DNA from: Patellaria atrata CBS 101060
Lineage: Eukaryota > Ascomycota > Dothideomycetes > Patellariales > Patellariaceae
DNA length: 64,000 nucleotides
Reading direction: 5' to 3'
NCBI GenBank assembly: GCA_010093705.1
Contig: MU006091.1
Span: 1,549,038 to 1,613,037, forward strand
Shown piece after piece: positions 10,507 through 21,602 of the stretch. A model generated the notes under the pieces. The model did not search any database. It saw only the letters and a program-made list of their open reading frames with translations, and was not told where the DNA came from. The position numbers were made by a program, and so were the translations under genes. Numbering within the stretch: position 1 is the first letter of the stretch; every line of letters begins with the position of its first letter.

Positions 10507-12358
10507 ATGCCGTCAGAGTGGCATTCACATGTCCGCCCAGACACGCACGTCGTGTTGGAACTATCCTCGGGAGTATTGAAGATTGTTGAGATTATCCTAA
10601 ATACGTATGTGGAGTATTAGAATTGTGCAGTGAGCACTCACAAATTTATTCTGTGGTGCACTTAGACCTATCAGAACTGACGTATCTCGCAGAAACATTT
10701 CGATAGCAAAATTTGGCACATTCCCTACCGATGCTCTAGTAGGTCGTCCATTCCATCTGACGTATGAAATTACGGACCGAACAGACCTGGATGGTCGGCC
10801 ATTGCTACGTATAGTACCGATCGAGGAACTCAACTCTGAGCAATTTGGACAAGAAGAACCTGAATCTTCCACACGGGCTTCTCGCGCAGAGTCAGGAGCA
10901 GATGACGGCGATGCGAAGATTGACTTCACCGGATCCAACGAAAATTCCGCGATGAAAGACAATCGCTTCACGGTTGATGACTCATCCCGTCAAACACTCT
11001 CTATGAGTGAAATCGAGGAGTTAAAGAAGACCGATACTGGTTCTGGCAAATATATCGTCACAAAGATTTTGGCCTCTCACAAGTATCTCGATGAAAAGTC
11101 CCAATTCTCTCTAGCGAAGTACGCTCTTCGTAAGGTCAAAAAGTACCTCAAGAGATTCACAGTCCGCCCCATAGACGTAACAATGTTGACACAAGTCATA
11201 CGCGAAAGGTACTCGAAGAAAATTATGCACCTGAGGCCTGAGCACCTGGGACTTCTCACAAGTATGGTCGATGTTCACTTCAGCGAGCCCACTGAATCCA
11301 CCTTTGACCACTCGAATCATACCACGGGTCCCGGACGATGGTTGGCGGTTGATGAAACAGGCGGTCTCCTAGTCGCTGCGATGGCCGAGAAGATGGGTAT
11401 ACTCTATCCAACCGAAGACGACACATACGAAGGGGAGAGTGACAATACTGAAGAGAAAGAGTCGAACGATCCCGCACTAGTTGAACCTTGCTCAAACTCA
11501 ATTAATCAACCTCCAGCACAGGACGATGCCACCTCAATGGCATCTAAACGTAAATCACGCGCCTCCCTCCGCAGACAAATCCCCGCCATGTCCGCATCAA
11601 CCAACACAATTACCTTGATCAACCCCAATATCCAATCAAAGTTGCACCTCCTTAAACACTTTAACTTCGACCAAGACGACCCCGACCCCCTTCACCCCCT
11701 TTACACCCACCTCAAGACCTTATCCTGGATCCAACTCCTACACACCTATGCCGACCGTCCTGAAGCTACACCCGAGCAACTAGACGCCTGGACAAGCACT
11801 CAGCGCGGAAGCTACTATAGGAAGCTCCGCCGCTGGGAGCTTGTCAAATCCGTCGTCGACGACACCCGCAGCGGCGGCTTCGACGGCATCATCCTCGCCA
11901 CCCCCATGGAGCCCCAGTCCATCCTCAAGCACACCCTCCCCCTTTTACGCGGCGGCGCCCAAGTCGTCGTCTATTGGCCGCACGTCGAACCTCTATCCCA
12001 GCTCCACGACCTCTTCTCTCGCGAACGCAAGAGCGCCTTCGCAGACCGCTACTACCAGGACCCAGACAGTATCAACGAGGTCGACTTCCCCCTCAACCCG
12101 CTGCACGTCCTCAATATCCGACTTCAGGTGCTTCGTGCGAGGCAGTGGCAGGTCCTCGAGGGCCGTACGCACCCGATGATGACGGCGAAGGGTGGGCCCG
12201 AGGGCTGTGTTTTCGCGGGAATCCGTGTGATCCCCTCCGCCACGAAGGTGGAGGCGAAGGGGAGGTTCCCCAAGAAGAGGAAGAAGGAGCCTTCCCTCGA
12301 GGAGATAGAGCAGGCGGAGAAGCGCCTGAAAGGTGCGGAGATTTCATATCAAAATTGA
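10507..12358 (+). CDS. TRM6: tRNA (adenine-N1)-methyltransferase non-catalytic subunit Trm6 (Gcd10)
   Basis: Partner of Trm61 in the nuclear complex that makes m1A58 in tRNA, including initiator tRNA. Exon 1 10507-10604 and exon 2 10693-12358 give 587 residues. Family features: the N-terminal barrel (VRPDTHVVLELSSGVLKIVE; AKFGTFPTDALVGRPFHLTYEI), the SGKYIVTKILASHKYLDEKS segment, and the C-terminal Rossmann-like domain with DGIILATPMEPQSILKHTLP, the yellow-brick proline-type PLLRGGAQVVVYWPH, and VLRARQWQVLEGRTHPMMTA. A Ser/acidic linker of about 100 residues separates the halves, and a basic tail (RFPKKRKKEPS) looks like a nuclear localisation signal. No SAM-binding glycine motif is expected in this subunit. 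Confidence 0.93.
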
Positions 12359-13041
12359 TCGAGAGGTTATCATACCCGATCTTGTATAGTAGATTAGTTT
12401 GCGATGAAATGATATCGTCCATTGCCCCCTTTAGATCTCGCACTGTGTTCGTCGTGATGATGTGATGGTCTGTACCGTGAGTTTCCCTGTGGGAGCATAA
12501 CCATACTGGTTGATAGTGGACCTATATATCCTGTTCCAATTCCTCCAAGGCGCCCACCCATAAGTACCTTACGCATTCCATCCCTAACCCCCATCCATTA
12601 TCTAGAGGAAGTCAGAGATGTTGCGATATCCGTACTTGAGTTTTCCCGTTGCCAGCATCCCCGTCCAGTAAATAGTGAACCTATATATTCAATACCGATT
12701 CCCCCAAAACGCCCCACCCACAATCACCTCACCCATTCCATTCCAAGCCCCATCCACCATTCACAGGAAGCCGGACGATTTCCATCAGACGCAGACCTAA
12801 GGCTAGGTAATATATATCCCACCTAAAGATTTGACACAGAGCGGTCATACCCATTCAGCCAACGAAAACCACACAAGGAATACACAACAGCCCACGGCGG
12901 AATTCTAAGGACAGCGACCGGGGGGGGGGGAATATCTCCCACCTAGATCCATCAGCGTGAGTGCAAGCAATACATAGGTCTTCACCGACAAGATGAAGCC
13001 GAGTAGTATATAAAAGTCTTTCTGTTTGCTTCCTATCTACA
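12359..13041. repeat. Intergenic region with a diverged tandem duplication
   Basis: Two direct repeats of about 145 bp lie at roughly 12479-12625 and 12638-12781 (period about 160 bp). Shared landmarks are a GAGTTT(T)CCC start, ATAGTG(G/A)ACCTATATAT, CGCCC(A)CCCA and a GGAAG end. A shorter echo of TATCCCACCTA follows near 12815 and 12935, with an 11-G run at 12920-12930. No coding sequence seen. Confidence 0.6.
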
Positions 13042-13395
13042 TTACTTACACGCTAGGTTGGGGATACCGCAGAAGGTTTCGTACGCCCTATGTACAGTAT
13101 AGCATCGTGCACTTCCATTGTCTCCCAATACGTCCGCGATATTTATATTCTTACAATATGCCTGTGCCATACTCTCTCCGGTCCTGATATCTGCTGTCTC
13201 CAGAAGGTATGACTCGACTGTATACCAAACGAGATTGCGTACAAGGGATTGTATCTCTTCAGAAAGCAGGGTTTGGGTGTTTTCTCCGGTGATGGGTGAG
13301 CTCGAAATACGGTCCGATAGGCCGGTTACTCCCTCTCCGCCGGCGACTCTTTGTTCACATCCCCACATTCCTTTGTCCGTATCGGTGTCGTGCAT
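13042..13395 (-). CDS. Hypothetical small cysteine-containing protein (start uncertain)
   Basis: The frame is open from about 13500 to a stop at 13042. The only internal ATG near the beginning is at 13395 (MHDTDTDKGMWGCEQRVAGG), giving 117 residues. The sequence before it encodes a hydrophobic stretch (CSILLLAVLVG) that would make a signal peptide if an upstream exon supplied the ATG. Five Cys lie in the presumed mature part (WGC, AYC, ARC, TFC, LAC). It could be a small secreted protein with a missed first exon, or chance. No family recognised. Confidence 0.3.
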   Translation of the reverse strand: MHDTDTDKGMWGCEQRVAGGEGVTGLSDRISSSPITGENTQTLLSEEIQSLVRNLVWYTVESYLLETADIRTGESMAQAYCKNINIADVLGDNGSARCYTVHRAYETFCGIPNLACK

Positions 13396-13550
13396 CCCTA
13401 CCAGCACAGCCAATAACAATATCGAACAGCCAAGGTCCACTCCCCACACAACCTTATTCCTCTCCTTCCATCCATTACCACGTAGACCCCTCTCGTATTA
13501 CACATTATTACTGTCCATCACTTTTCACTTCGATCGTCTATGTCGTGCAC

Positions 13551-13784
13551 TTAATCATTACAATCGACATCGCTCTCCGTCACCGTGACTCGGACACCCG
13601 CGCCGTTGTGGTCGGGTAGGCTGGGGTTCGAGAGCACGGAGGAGACGGAGGAGGTACGTCTGTATTGGGGTTGGGAGGAGGGAGTTGAGGGGTCGAGTGC
13701 TGAGCAGGAGGGCTCGAAGGGGAAGACGAGGGTTTGGAGACCGCGGAGGTTGGGAATGAAGATGTTTTGTGGTTGGGAGTCCAT
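13551..13784 (-). CDS. Hypothetical small protein, 77 residues
   Basis: ATG at 13784 in the sequence MDSQPQNIFIPNLRGLQTLV, then a Ser/Pro-rich segment with a likely basophilic kinase site (RRTSSVSSV) and an acidic end (TESDVDCND). The composition looks more protein-like than the flanking noncoding DNA, but there is no domain. It could be a small gene or the first exon of a gene joined to the ORF at 13042. Confidence 0.35.
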   Translation of the reverse strand: MDSQPQNIFIPNLRGLQTLVFPFEPSCSALDPSTPSSQPQYRRTSSVSSVLSNPSLPDHNGAGVRVTVTESDVDCND

Positions 13785-15288
13785 TGTGTGACTGATTTGG
13801 TTGATGGTATGGATGGATGGGTGGAAGTATAGGTTTGTTGGTTTGCTGAATTGTGTAATGAGGAAACTGTCCAGTTGAGGGAAGTATGAGTGGATGATTG
13901 TAAATGTAATGATAGGTATATATTCTATATAGAATAAGAGATCGTAGACCTGAATAATGAGGGGGAAGGCAGTGTGATAAGCTGGAACACGATAATTCCT
14001 AACGATCAACCCAGCAGTTCGTCCTCTGAGTGTAGAGTGGGAATCAACAGAATACTTATAACAAATTCCCCCTTCTCTTTTTTTTTTCCCTACGATCCTA
14101 TGGCGTTATCGTACAACGCCGCTATATAGAGCCGTTTCGGTCGCCAGCATCCTAAACACCGCTTGTTGCAGCTGCTCCCGCATATACTGATCATCGATTG
14201 GTAGCACTAGCGGTCGATTCAAACCATTGCGCATCCGGCTTCATCGGCTGTCAGGAACCCTTGGCCCTTTCCACACACGCATTGCAGTATGATTGGATGG
14301 ATGATTCAGGCCGGTGTTTGTATAGTGTAAAGGCCGACGGATTTGCTGAGGGAAGGGTTATGCTATTGTTCTGATTAGTGTTCTGGCCCGCTCGTACATA
14401 AGCTGATAGATTCCTGATATTCCGCTGGGATGGATGGCTGATTGTAAATCTGGATGACTGCCTGCCTGCGGACTCCGTGATATTTCGTGGGGTTCGTACT
14501 GTAGTCCTGCTGAGGCGTATGTAGGGTTACGTGTTCCTCTGCACTCCGCATGTGTAGAAATGGAGTTAGGGGATCGAGTATTGTGGATGCCTGGAAGACA
14601 TCAGAGTTGCGTAGTATTTATCTACCGTAAAGCAAGGTTCGTAGCTCGTCTCTATGATCACAGTAGCTCTCTCTCACACTTGGGAGAACCGTAGAACTGG
14701 TTCCAATTTGAGGGTTTAGAACTAGAGGAGCTATCATGCTTCTCGACTGTTGAACCCCGCCCAAAGGTTCCCTTTCGCTGGAAAACTTCGCCTCTAGATT
14801 AGAGATCGATAGGTCAAGAGGATAGTACTTTGAGGAGCAAATGTTCGTTATATTTGACAACATGCGGGATGAACGAGTAGCAGAATATCAAATCAAGGAA
14901 ACGACCCCCCTCAGCACGGGACAAGCATCCCGCCCGTCCCCGCTCCGCCAAAAATCAAAATCGCCAAAAGAGTAACACTAAAATTATCCTTGACCCTACA
15001 CCAACTGTTAACTCCTATCCCCGTGTAACCTAAAGAAGTTCCCATCATGACTGGCTCAAAAGTATCTCTATGAAGATCCCAGAGACGTAGGAAACAGTTA
15101 TCCGACTAAAGTAGAATCATACAGCATTAAGATACTCTAGTGTTAACGCCGTTCCACCATGACACCAATTGTAGAATATATATGCATATGAAAAAGTAGT
15201 CTCCCCTATTTCTAAATGATTCCCTCCCAATCTAAAACCCATACCCATACGCGTAAAGGAAGCAGAAGGAAGACCCATATCCACCATT
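13785..15288. other. Intergenic region upstream of the aldo-keto reductase
   Basis: About 1.5 kb, AT-rich with short poly-T and TATA-like tracts (ATATATATGCATATG near 15178, about 110 bp before the AKR start). Only short ORFs without protein character. Confidence 0.4.
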
Positions 15289-16549
15289 ATGACAACACCA
15301 TTAGCCCCAAAACCCCCATCCGTCCTTGGACGTTACCGCCTCCTATCCCCCAATGCCGGAGTCATGGTCAGTCCCATTTGCCTAGGTGCCATGAACTTCG
15401 GCACGAACTGGACGCAAATCATGGGCAAATGCAGCAAAGAAGACGCATTTGCGCTCATGGACTACTTCTATTCCCAAGGTGGCAACTTCATCGATACCGC
15501 CGTGAACTACCAACTCGGACAATCTGAGCAATGGATCGGAGAATGGATGGCCAAAACTCCTGCGAGGAGGAGTGAGATGGTCATTGCGACGAAATATACG
15601 GGACCGTTCATGCTGCACAAGGGACAGGAGATTATCCAGAGCAATTTTGGAGGTAATCACACTAAGGCGATGAAGGAGAGTGTTGAGACGAGTTTGAGGA
15701 ATCTGCAGACGGACTATATTGATTTAGTAAGTGGCTTTTCCCTGTCAACTCTCCAAGCATCTTCCGCTTACATCGGGGCTGTAGTATTATATCCACGTCT
15801 GGACACAAACCGTGTCCATCCCCGAACTGATGCAATCCCTCAACAACCTCGTAGCATCTGGAAAGGTGCTCTACCTTGGTGTTTCTGATACACCCGCCTG
15901 GGTTGTGACAAAGTGTAATGCCTACGCCCGTCAACATGGTCTGCGTCAATTCTGCGTCTACCAAGGACGCTACGCTGCTTCTGAGCGTGATATGGAGCGC
16001 GACATCATCCCTATGTGTATTGACGAAGGTATGTCCATTGCCCCATGGGGTGCTCTCGGTGCAGGCCTGTTCCGACCATCGAACGCTGGTGAGAAGAAGG
16101 AGGGGAGGAATATGCCTACAGTAGCAACTGGAAAGGAGAAGTCAGTAAGTGCGGTGTTGGAGAAAGTAGCAGAACGGAAAGGTGGGGTGCCACTCACGAG
16201 TGTAGCGCTGGCATATGTGCTCCACAAAGCACCTTATTGCTTCCCAATCTGTGGTGGCCGCAAGGTAGAGCACATGAAGGGAAATATCGAGGCGCTGAAG
16301 CTGAAGTTGACGAAGGAGGATATCGAGGAGATCGAGACCGGGTATGACTTTAACGTTGGATTTCCGCATAACTTTTTCTCTGGGTCAAAGAATCAATCCT
16401 GGGGACCAGAGGATAATATCATGTTGAAGCGATTGGGGCATTTTGACTTCGTGAAGGGGCCGCAGCCAATTCCGCCGTATGAGGAGGGAAGCGATGAGGG
16501 TAAACCACAGCCACCGATGTGGCCTACGAAGAAGGTGGATGAGAAGTAA
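15289..16549 (+). CDS. Aldo-keto reductase (aryl-alcohol dehydrogenase / norsolorinic-acid-reductase type)
   Basis: NADPH-dependent carbonyl reductase of the AKR superfamily. Exons 15289-15726 and 15785-16549 (58-bp intron) give 400 residues. The catalytic tetrad is visible: Asp and Tyr in FIDTAVNYQ, Lys in VIATKYTGP, His in LYYIHVWTQ just after the intron. VLYLGVSDTPAWVV and FCVYQGRYAA follow the family order, and PICGGRKVEHMKGNIEAL is the cofactor-binding end. The closest groups are fungal AAD and sterigmatocystin/aflatoxin NorA/StcV-like reductases. No secondary-metabolism genes flank it, so it is probably a general detoxification or redox enzyme. Confidence 0.9.
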
Positions 16550-17621
16550 GGCAATCCTAGAGCGATTTAGATGTATTTCTTAGTAATTTAGCAGCTTCTG
16601 TAATGGAAGCTAAAGTTATAGTAGTGGAGTATCAGTTCCATGGCCTTATCAAGCCTGTTCCTCGTGGATGCGTGATTGTTGCCAATTCCTACGCCCACCT
16701 TCAGGCTCAGATGCGATAGGGGAGAGGAGATGCGCGTCTAGTGACAACATATAAGAACTTAGACATTATATTAGAAATACATAGAGCTGTATGGCCGTGT
16801 GTTTGCAAATTTACTTTTGTGGATGGGACTGAATAAGTAGACATACTCAATACAGCTGGAGACGCGTTGGAGAGCGTAAAGTTGATAGTTTACTGTCTGT
16901 ATCTTTCCATACACAAATATGAGATTTCTCACAAGATCATGCAGAGACAATATCTTGCCAACCCCATCAAAGCCAGACTTTTCAGTACTATCATTCCCCT
17001 ATTCGCCTTACTGATAGTACTTCTCAGATCATAAATATATGCTCCGTACGATGGCTAAACAGTTACCATGGAAACCATCCTGCTGTACAAAATCAGCATA
17101 TCTAAAAGTTGGGACAATACCATACCGTATAAAAGAACCATTCCGAGACGTCATAAACCCGTTTCTAAACCAAATACCACCCTTTCCCTCCCCCCATATT
17201 GTCGGTAGAGCCCAGTAACGTAACCCCTATCGCCGTACCTTCCCCAAACGCGTCCCTATCTCAGCCCATTATCCAGTGCCCCACAACTTATTCAAACGCC
17301 TTCCATGTTCACCAATTCTCCAGGCTCTAGGCCCAACCCCCACGATCTCATGGCGACACACCTCTTTCCAAATCCCTCTCTCGCTTGGTTGCACACATAA
17401 AATTTCTCACGCTCTCAAAATCTTCTTTTCTTTTCTTCTTCGTACATCACACACCTCTACCTCTCCCTCCATCTCCACCACCTCCACCAAAGCCTCAATC
17501 GTGATTTTTTTTTTTTAGATTTTTTAAAAGATTTACAATTCTGTAGGTCTCTTGTCTACCATTGTACTCGTTTGTTGTACGTATTTGTAACTGACCGTAC
17601 ATCCTTGAGAAAGCAGACACC
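16550..17621. other. Intergenic region between AKR and the acidic tandem array
   Basis: About 1.07 kb. The last 350 bp are strongly pyrimidine-rich on the plus strand with an oligo-T near 17507, as in fungal 5' leaders. No coding sequence recognised. Confidence 0.35.
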
Positions 17622-18244
17622 ATGAACTTCTCGGTGTACTTCTGGTCCGTCTTCGGGTTGATCTTCCCCCAACCGACGCTGTGGCGTGGCGGGCTTTTGC
17701 TCGTTGTTGTGTTTGTTTGTCTGGTGTCCATCGGGACAGCAAATGGAGTCTGGTGAGTTCTTTCGTGCTTTGATGCTTATTGTTGATCCCAAGCTCTTCC
17801 CTTCTGGCTGCTCATATTCTATATAACCCTCTTGTACTGCTCAACCCTCTACTCTTCCAAAGCACCTGCATCTGTTTATCTCCGTTGCACTCTTGCTCTG
17901 CATTCCATCACCGCCCTACCGTACCTCTTCACTCCCCTCTGTATTTCCCCTCCTCTTCTGTTCTTTTGAATCCCTCCACCCTTGTGCTCTGCTGTACATT
18001 CCACTCAATTTCCTTCTCTCACTCACCAAGCTGTACTCGTTACATATCGCCCTAGCAATTTCCCTTCGTACATCACGTTAACAAAGCCTAGGCTGTCGTC
18101 TGCGGACGAATTCCTGTTCTGGGCGAGGTTTCGCCCCGCGGAGGATGTGGAGGACGTGGAGGCGCTCCTCCGGGAGGAGCGGTCAGAGGAATGGCCGCTC
18201 CTCCTGGTGGATATGTTAGAGGAGAGAGAACGAGGACGAGGACG

Positions 18245-18251
<7 letters not shown>
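17622..18251 (+). CDS. Possible small membrane protein with acidic C-terminus (first unit of a decaying array)
   Basis: Exon 1 from an ATG at 17622 reads MNFSVYFWSVFGLIFPQPTL then a strong hydrophobic segment (GGLLLVVVFVCLVSIGTANG) and ends at a GTGAGT donor (17753). A phase-compatible acceptor at 18090-18091 preceded by TTAAC continues as LSSADEFLFWARFRPAEDVE into an acidic/Arg tail ending ERERGRGRG at 18251. This gives about 96 residues with one TM or uncleaved signal. The intron would be about 340 bp, long for this genome. Similar acidic sequence recurs downstream in repeats. No family recognised; it may be a relic. Confidence 0.35.
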
Positions 18252-18275
<24 letters not shown>

Positions 18276-18305
18276 CGACGACGACGACGATGACGATGAC
18301 GAGGA
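18247..18305. repeat. (GAT/GAC)n microsatellite
   Basis: A run of GAT followed by GAC triplets directly after the stop of the preceding small ORF. In the next frame it would encode a poly-Asp tract followed by EDHVPWAGCFLGEIFFV, which suggests that the acidic tail once continued. Confidence 0.85.
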
Positions 18306-18449
18306 CCATGTCCCGTGGGCTGGGTGTTTTTTAGGGGAAATTTTTTTTGTTTTGTATAATGATGAATGAAGACTTCGATCTTTGACCCCTATACACTATC
18401 CTTGGTTCTGTGATTCTGACTGAAATTGTGAAAGCTACCTAAAACTTTG

Positions 18450-19300
18450 ACCTACTTTATTAACTCCCTCATACTCTGCGTCTTTCTCTTCCTCCCCTCC
18501 CCTTGTCGAAGCGGCAGAGGAGTTGGGCCGCGGCGCGGGCGCGCCGGACCAAAACAGTATGAGGGGGAGGGGAAGACGAAGATGACCATGCGTCGTGTGG
18601 GCGGAGTTTATAGAGAGGATATATACTCCCCTTGGCAATCATCATCACCACCACTACCTCCTCCTAGCAGGTCATTTCTATTTAACCTTTCTCTTCCTCT
18701 TCCTCTCCCCTCTCCTCTCCTCTTCTCATGATCGAGCTCGAGGCCCGGCTTATTGGGTAGGGGCAGTGGAGGAAAGTAACGAATTCGACGACCTGGAGGA
18801 ACGTGATATTGCGGAGGCGGAGAGAATAACATAAAAGACAAAGAAGATAATTCGGAGGGAGGAAAGCTATCTGACGCCGATGCTGGCCATAGTATTGCAT
18901 GGGCGGAGTGTCTAGAGACGATGTATACCTCCCCTCTACCAATAATATTAATAATAATAATCACCCCTCCCACCTCCCTCCTCCTAACTGGCGTTTCCTT
19001 TTCCTTTTCCTTTTCCTCTCCTCCTTCTCATTTCTTCACCTCTTCTCACCATGGAGATAGAGGAAGGCGGGCTCGACAAGCTCGAGCTCGGCTCATAGGG
19101 TAGGAGCAGTGGAGGAGAGTAACGAATTCGACGACCTGGGGGAACGCGATATTGTGGGAGGAGCGGCCGAAGTCCAAGACGAAGAGGATGATTCGGTGGC
19201 GGGAAAGTCCTTTCGACGTCCTCATACTGCTTGGTTAAAATCCTTTCGAAACGATAATGTCGCGTGGACGAGATCTTTCTACCATTGTTTATGACGGACG
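18450..19300. repeat. Diverged tandem repeats with acidic coding remnants
   Basis: At least two units are visible. GGGCGGAG...TATA(C/A)TCCCC lies at 18597 and again at 18899. GGGTAGG(G/A)GCAGTGGAGGA followed by the remnant ESNEFDDL(E/G)ERDI lies at 18755 and 19098. A weaker half-unit occurs at 18480-18600 and a third GCGTAGGCAGAG-like start near 19309. Each unit combines a CT-rich stretch, a purine-rich stretch and GACGAAGA(G/T)GATGA. The units are related to the acidic tail of the gene at 17622. It reads as an old tandem gene duplication degraded by indels. Confidence 0.6.
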
Positions 19301-19593
19301 ACTGTGTTGCGTAGGCAGAGCCGTATACGGGGGCTAAATAGTACCTTACCAATAAACATACCGAGTAGGAAAAGGTAATTCTAGAATCACGCACACGATG
19401 GAAACTAAAAGTACGAAAAATGGAATTTGTACAGAGCATATATTCAATAATAAAGTAGAGATGAGAAATGATATACCGCACGCTATTAGGGGATATACTG
19501 GCCTCGTAACGAAAAGAAAAATCGCAATTCCGAATCCTCCCTCGTGGAATAGGGTAGGACCATAAAGAAAACCATCGTCTAAGTTCTACACGT

Positions 19594-21602
19594 CTATATC
19601 AACTTCATCCTCTTCGCCACTAGCATACAGACCGTCACGAAGCACAGGATAACTCCCAGTATGCCGAACCACCAACCAAGCGTATCAGCGTCCTGTCCGG
19701 GAACCTTCACGTTCATGCCGAACAATCCGCAAATGAGGTTCAGCGGGACCAGAATCGTGGCGATGAGCGTAACCTTGCCCAAAGTCTCATTGATGGCGTT
19801 GCCCTGGCTGATATTCTCCACGCTGATCTGGGCAAGGTAGTTACCGTGACTCCTAGACAACATCTTTTCGAAATGACCCAGGTTGGACATCATGGTGACG
19901 ACGTGGTCCTGAATGTCGGAAAGATACAGTCCAACGTCACCGCGGGGTGCGACGGAGTAGTGCTCGTTACATCGCTTTGCGAAGCCCTTGATGACATCTG
20001 CCTTTCCACCTAGAAGGCGGATGAGCGACATTACCTTTTTGCGACTGTGGCCGATAGCCTTGAGAATTGTGCTCGAATCTTCGATGCGGGCAGTGAAGAC
20101 CTGGTCTTCGATTGCTTCGGTTTCGTGCTCGACTTGGCGGATCGAGGGGCCGAAGCCGTCGACGATATCATCGCTAGGAGATACATTAGCACCGTGTAAT
20201 GGGTAGTAATTTTGAAGGCGACTTACATAAACGCATAACAGATCCAATCAGAACTGATGGAGATGTAATCCCTCAACTTTCCAATCCTCTTGCGGACGTT
20301 CGCTGCATGAGGGTTCTGGCAGAAAGTGAACGTAATGATCCCCTCGCGAAAAACAACAGCATAGATATTGACGGGTTCAAACAATGCATCATTGTCCTTG
20401 TCTTTTTCCAGTTGGTAGAAGCTCCGGAAACACATGAAATAGTAATTCTTGAACAGTTCCACCTTTTCACGAGTTTCCTGTTGCAGAATGTCCTCCAGTG
20501 TCAATGGATGCACCCTGAAAGCCTTGCAAATGACCTTGACCTCTTCCTCGGACAGATTCGCAGCGTCTAACCACCAAGTTGAAGCATCCTCGCCCGTCTC
20601 GAATAAATCACGGAAAGACTCCCCAGGCATGAGAAGATCACCAAGTTCTGCAGCATGGATGACATTGTCCATTTCCGAGGAGAAAAAGGTCCACCGAGGA
20701 GCGTTATCATTGGTTACACTATCGTGACGCTCGTAAACAGACCTCTTTTCGTCAACATCTGGGCCTTTCTCCAAATCGGGGTCGAAATCAGACTCCGAAG
20801 GCCGCTCAGTAACTATCTTTGGGACATCCTGAGATTGAGGTCGGAGGTCCGGGAAGATCTTTCTCTTCGAGTCCTTAGAATCGACAGTGTTCCGACGACA
20901 GAGCGTGTGCGAAACTGGGGTTCGGTCACGTAGATGGCATTCAGCGACATATTCTTCCAGCTCCTCATAATCAATGGTGTAGGTCTTGGATGCCTCTTCC
21001 GGAGGTGGGAAGCAGACATCCTCTTCTGCAGAGTTATTGCCAGATTCAATTTCCTGTTCTTTGTTCTCGCTGAACGTCGGACGACGGCGGTGAGTTCCTC
21101 CTGAGATGGTCCGGTTCAAGGTCAACTCGACGAAAGAAGGAGCCGTGCTGTTGATGGTACCTGCCCTTGCTCTTCGACGGGGATCCGCGAATGCATCTAC
21201 TGAATTGGCTGGAGAAGTAGATCGTGAGGTCCTGGACGACTCTCTGGACCTAGACAAGGGCTCGATATGTGGGGGACGACCTCTGCGGAAAGTGTTTCTT
21301 CTGGGCAAAATAGACCTGCCTTTCTCCGAAGCACCATCATCTTCAATTGCCGTTTCGAAATCCCTACTGATCATACCAGCACGCTCCAACGCATCATTGA
21401 CGCCAAGCAAATCCGAATGGGCCTGTAGTTGTGGCTCTGCTATGCTTGCCAAAGTTCCTCTGCGTGTGTTTGGGTAAGGGGTCCCCATAGCGGAGAGTTC
21501 AACACGGGGAAGAGACTCTGGTTGGTTTCGATGATCATCGAGGTCAGGATTTGGTGTGCTGTACCTCGTCTGGATATGCTCTGATCTAGGTGTGTCCGTC
21601 AT
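19594..21602 (-). CDS. CorA-family magnesium transporter (Alr1/Mnr2 type)
   Basis: Mg2+ channel of the plasma or vacuolar membrane. Exon 1 21602-20227 and exon 2 20173-19594 (53-bp intron) give 651 residues. The first 280 residues are disordered, Ser/Arg-rich and cytosolic. The CorA domain begins near WTFFSSEMDNVIHAAELGDL, with ESFRDLFETGEDASTWWLD and the long helical stalk (LLGGKADVIKGFAKRCNEHY; SDIQDHVVTMMSNLGHFEKM). The hallmark GMN motif is in LNLICGLFGMNVKVPGQD after TM1, and TM2 is GWWFGILGVILCFVTVCMLV near the C-terminus. The long N-terminal extension is typical of fungal Alr/Mnr2 proteins. Confidence 0.93.

Noticed and set aside
13042-13449. A 135-residue secreted protein starting at 13449 with a signal peptide
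   Set aside because: The codon at 13449 is GTG, not ATG; the hydrophobic stretch has no proper start without an unseen upstream exon, so only the shorter ATG form is listed.
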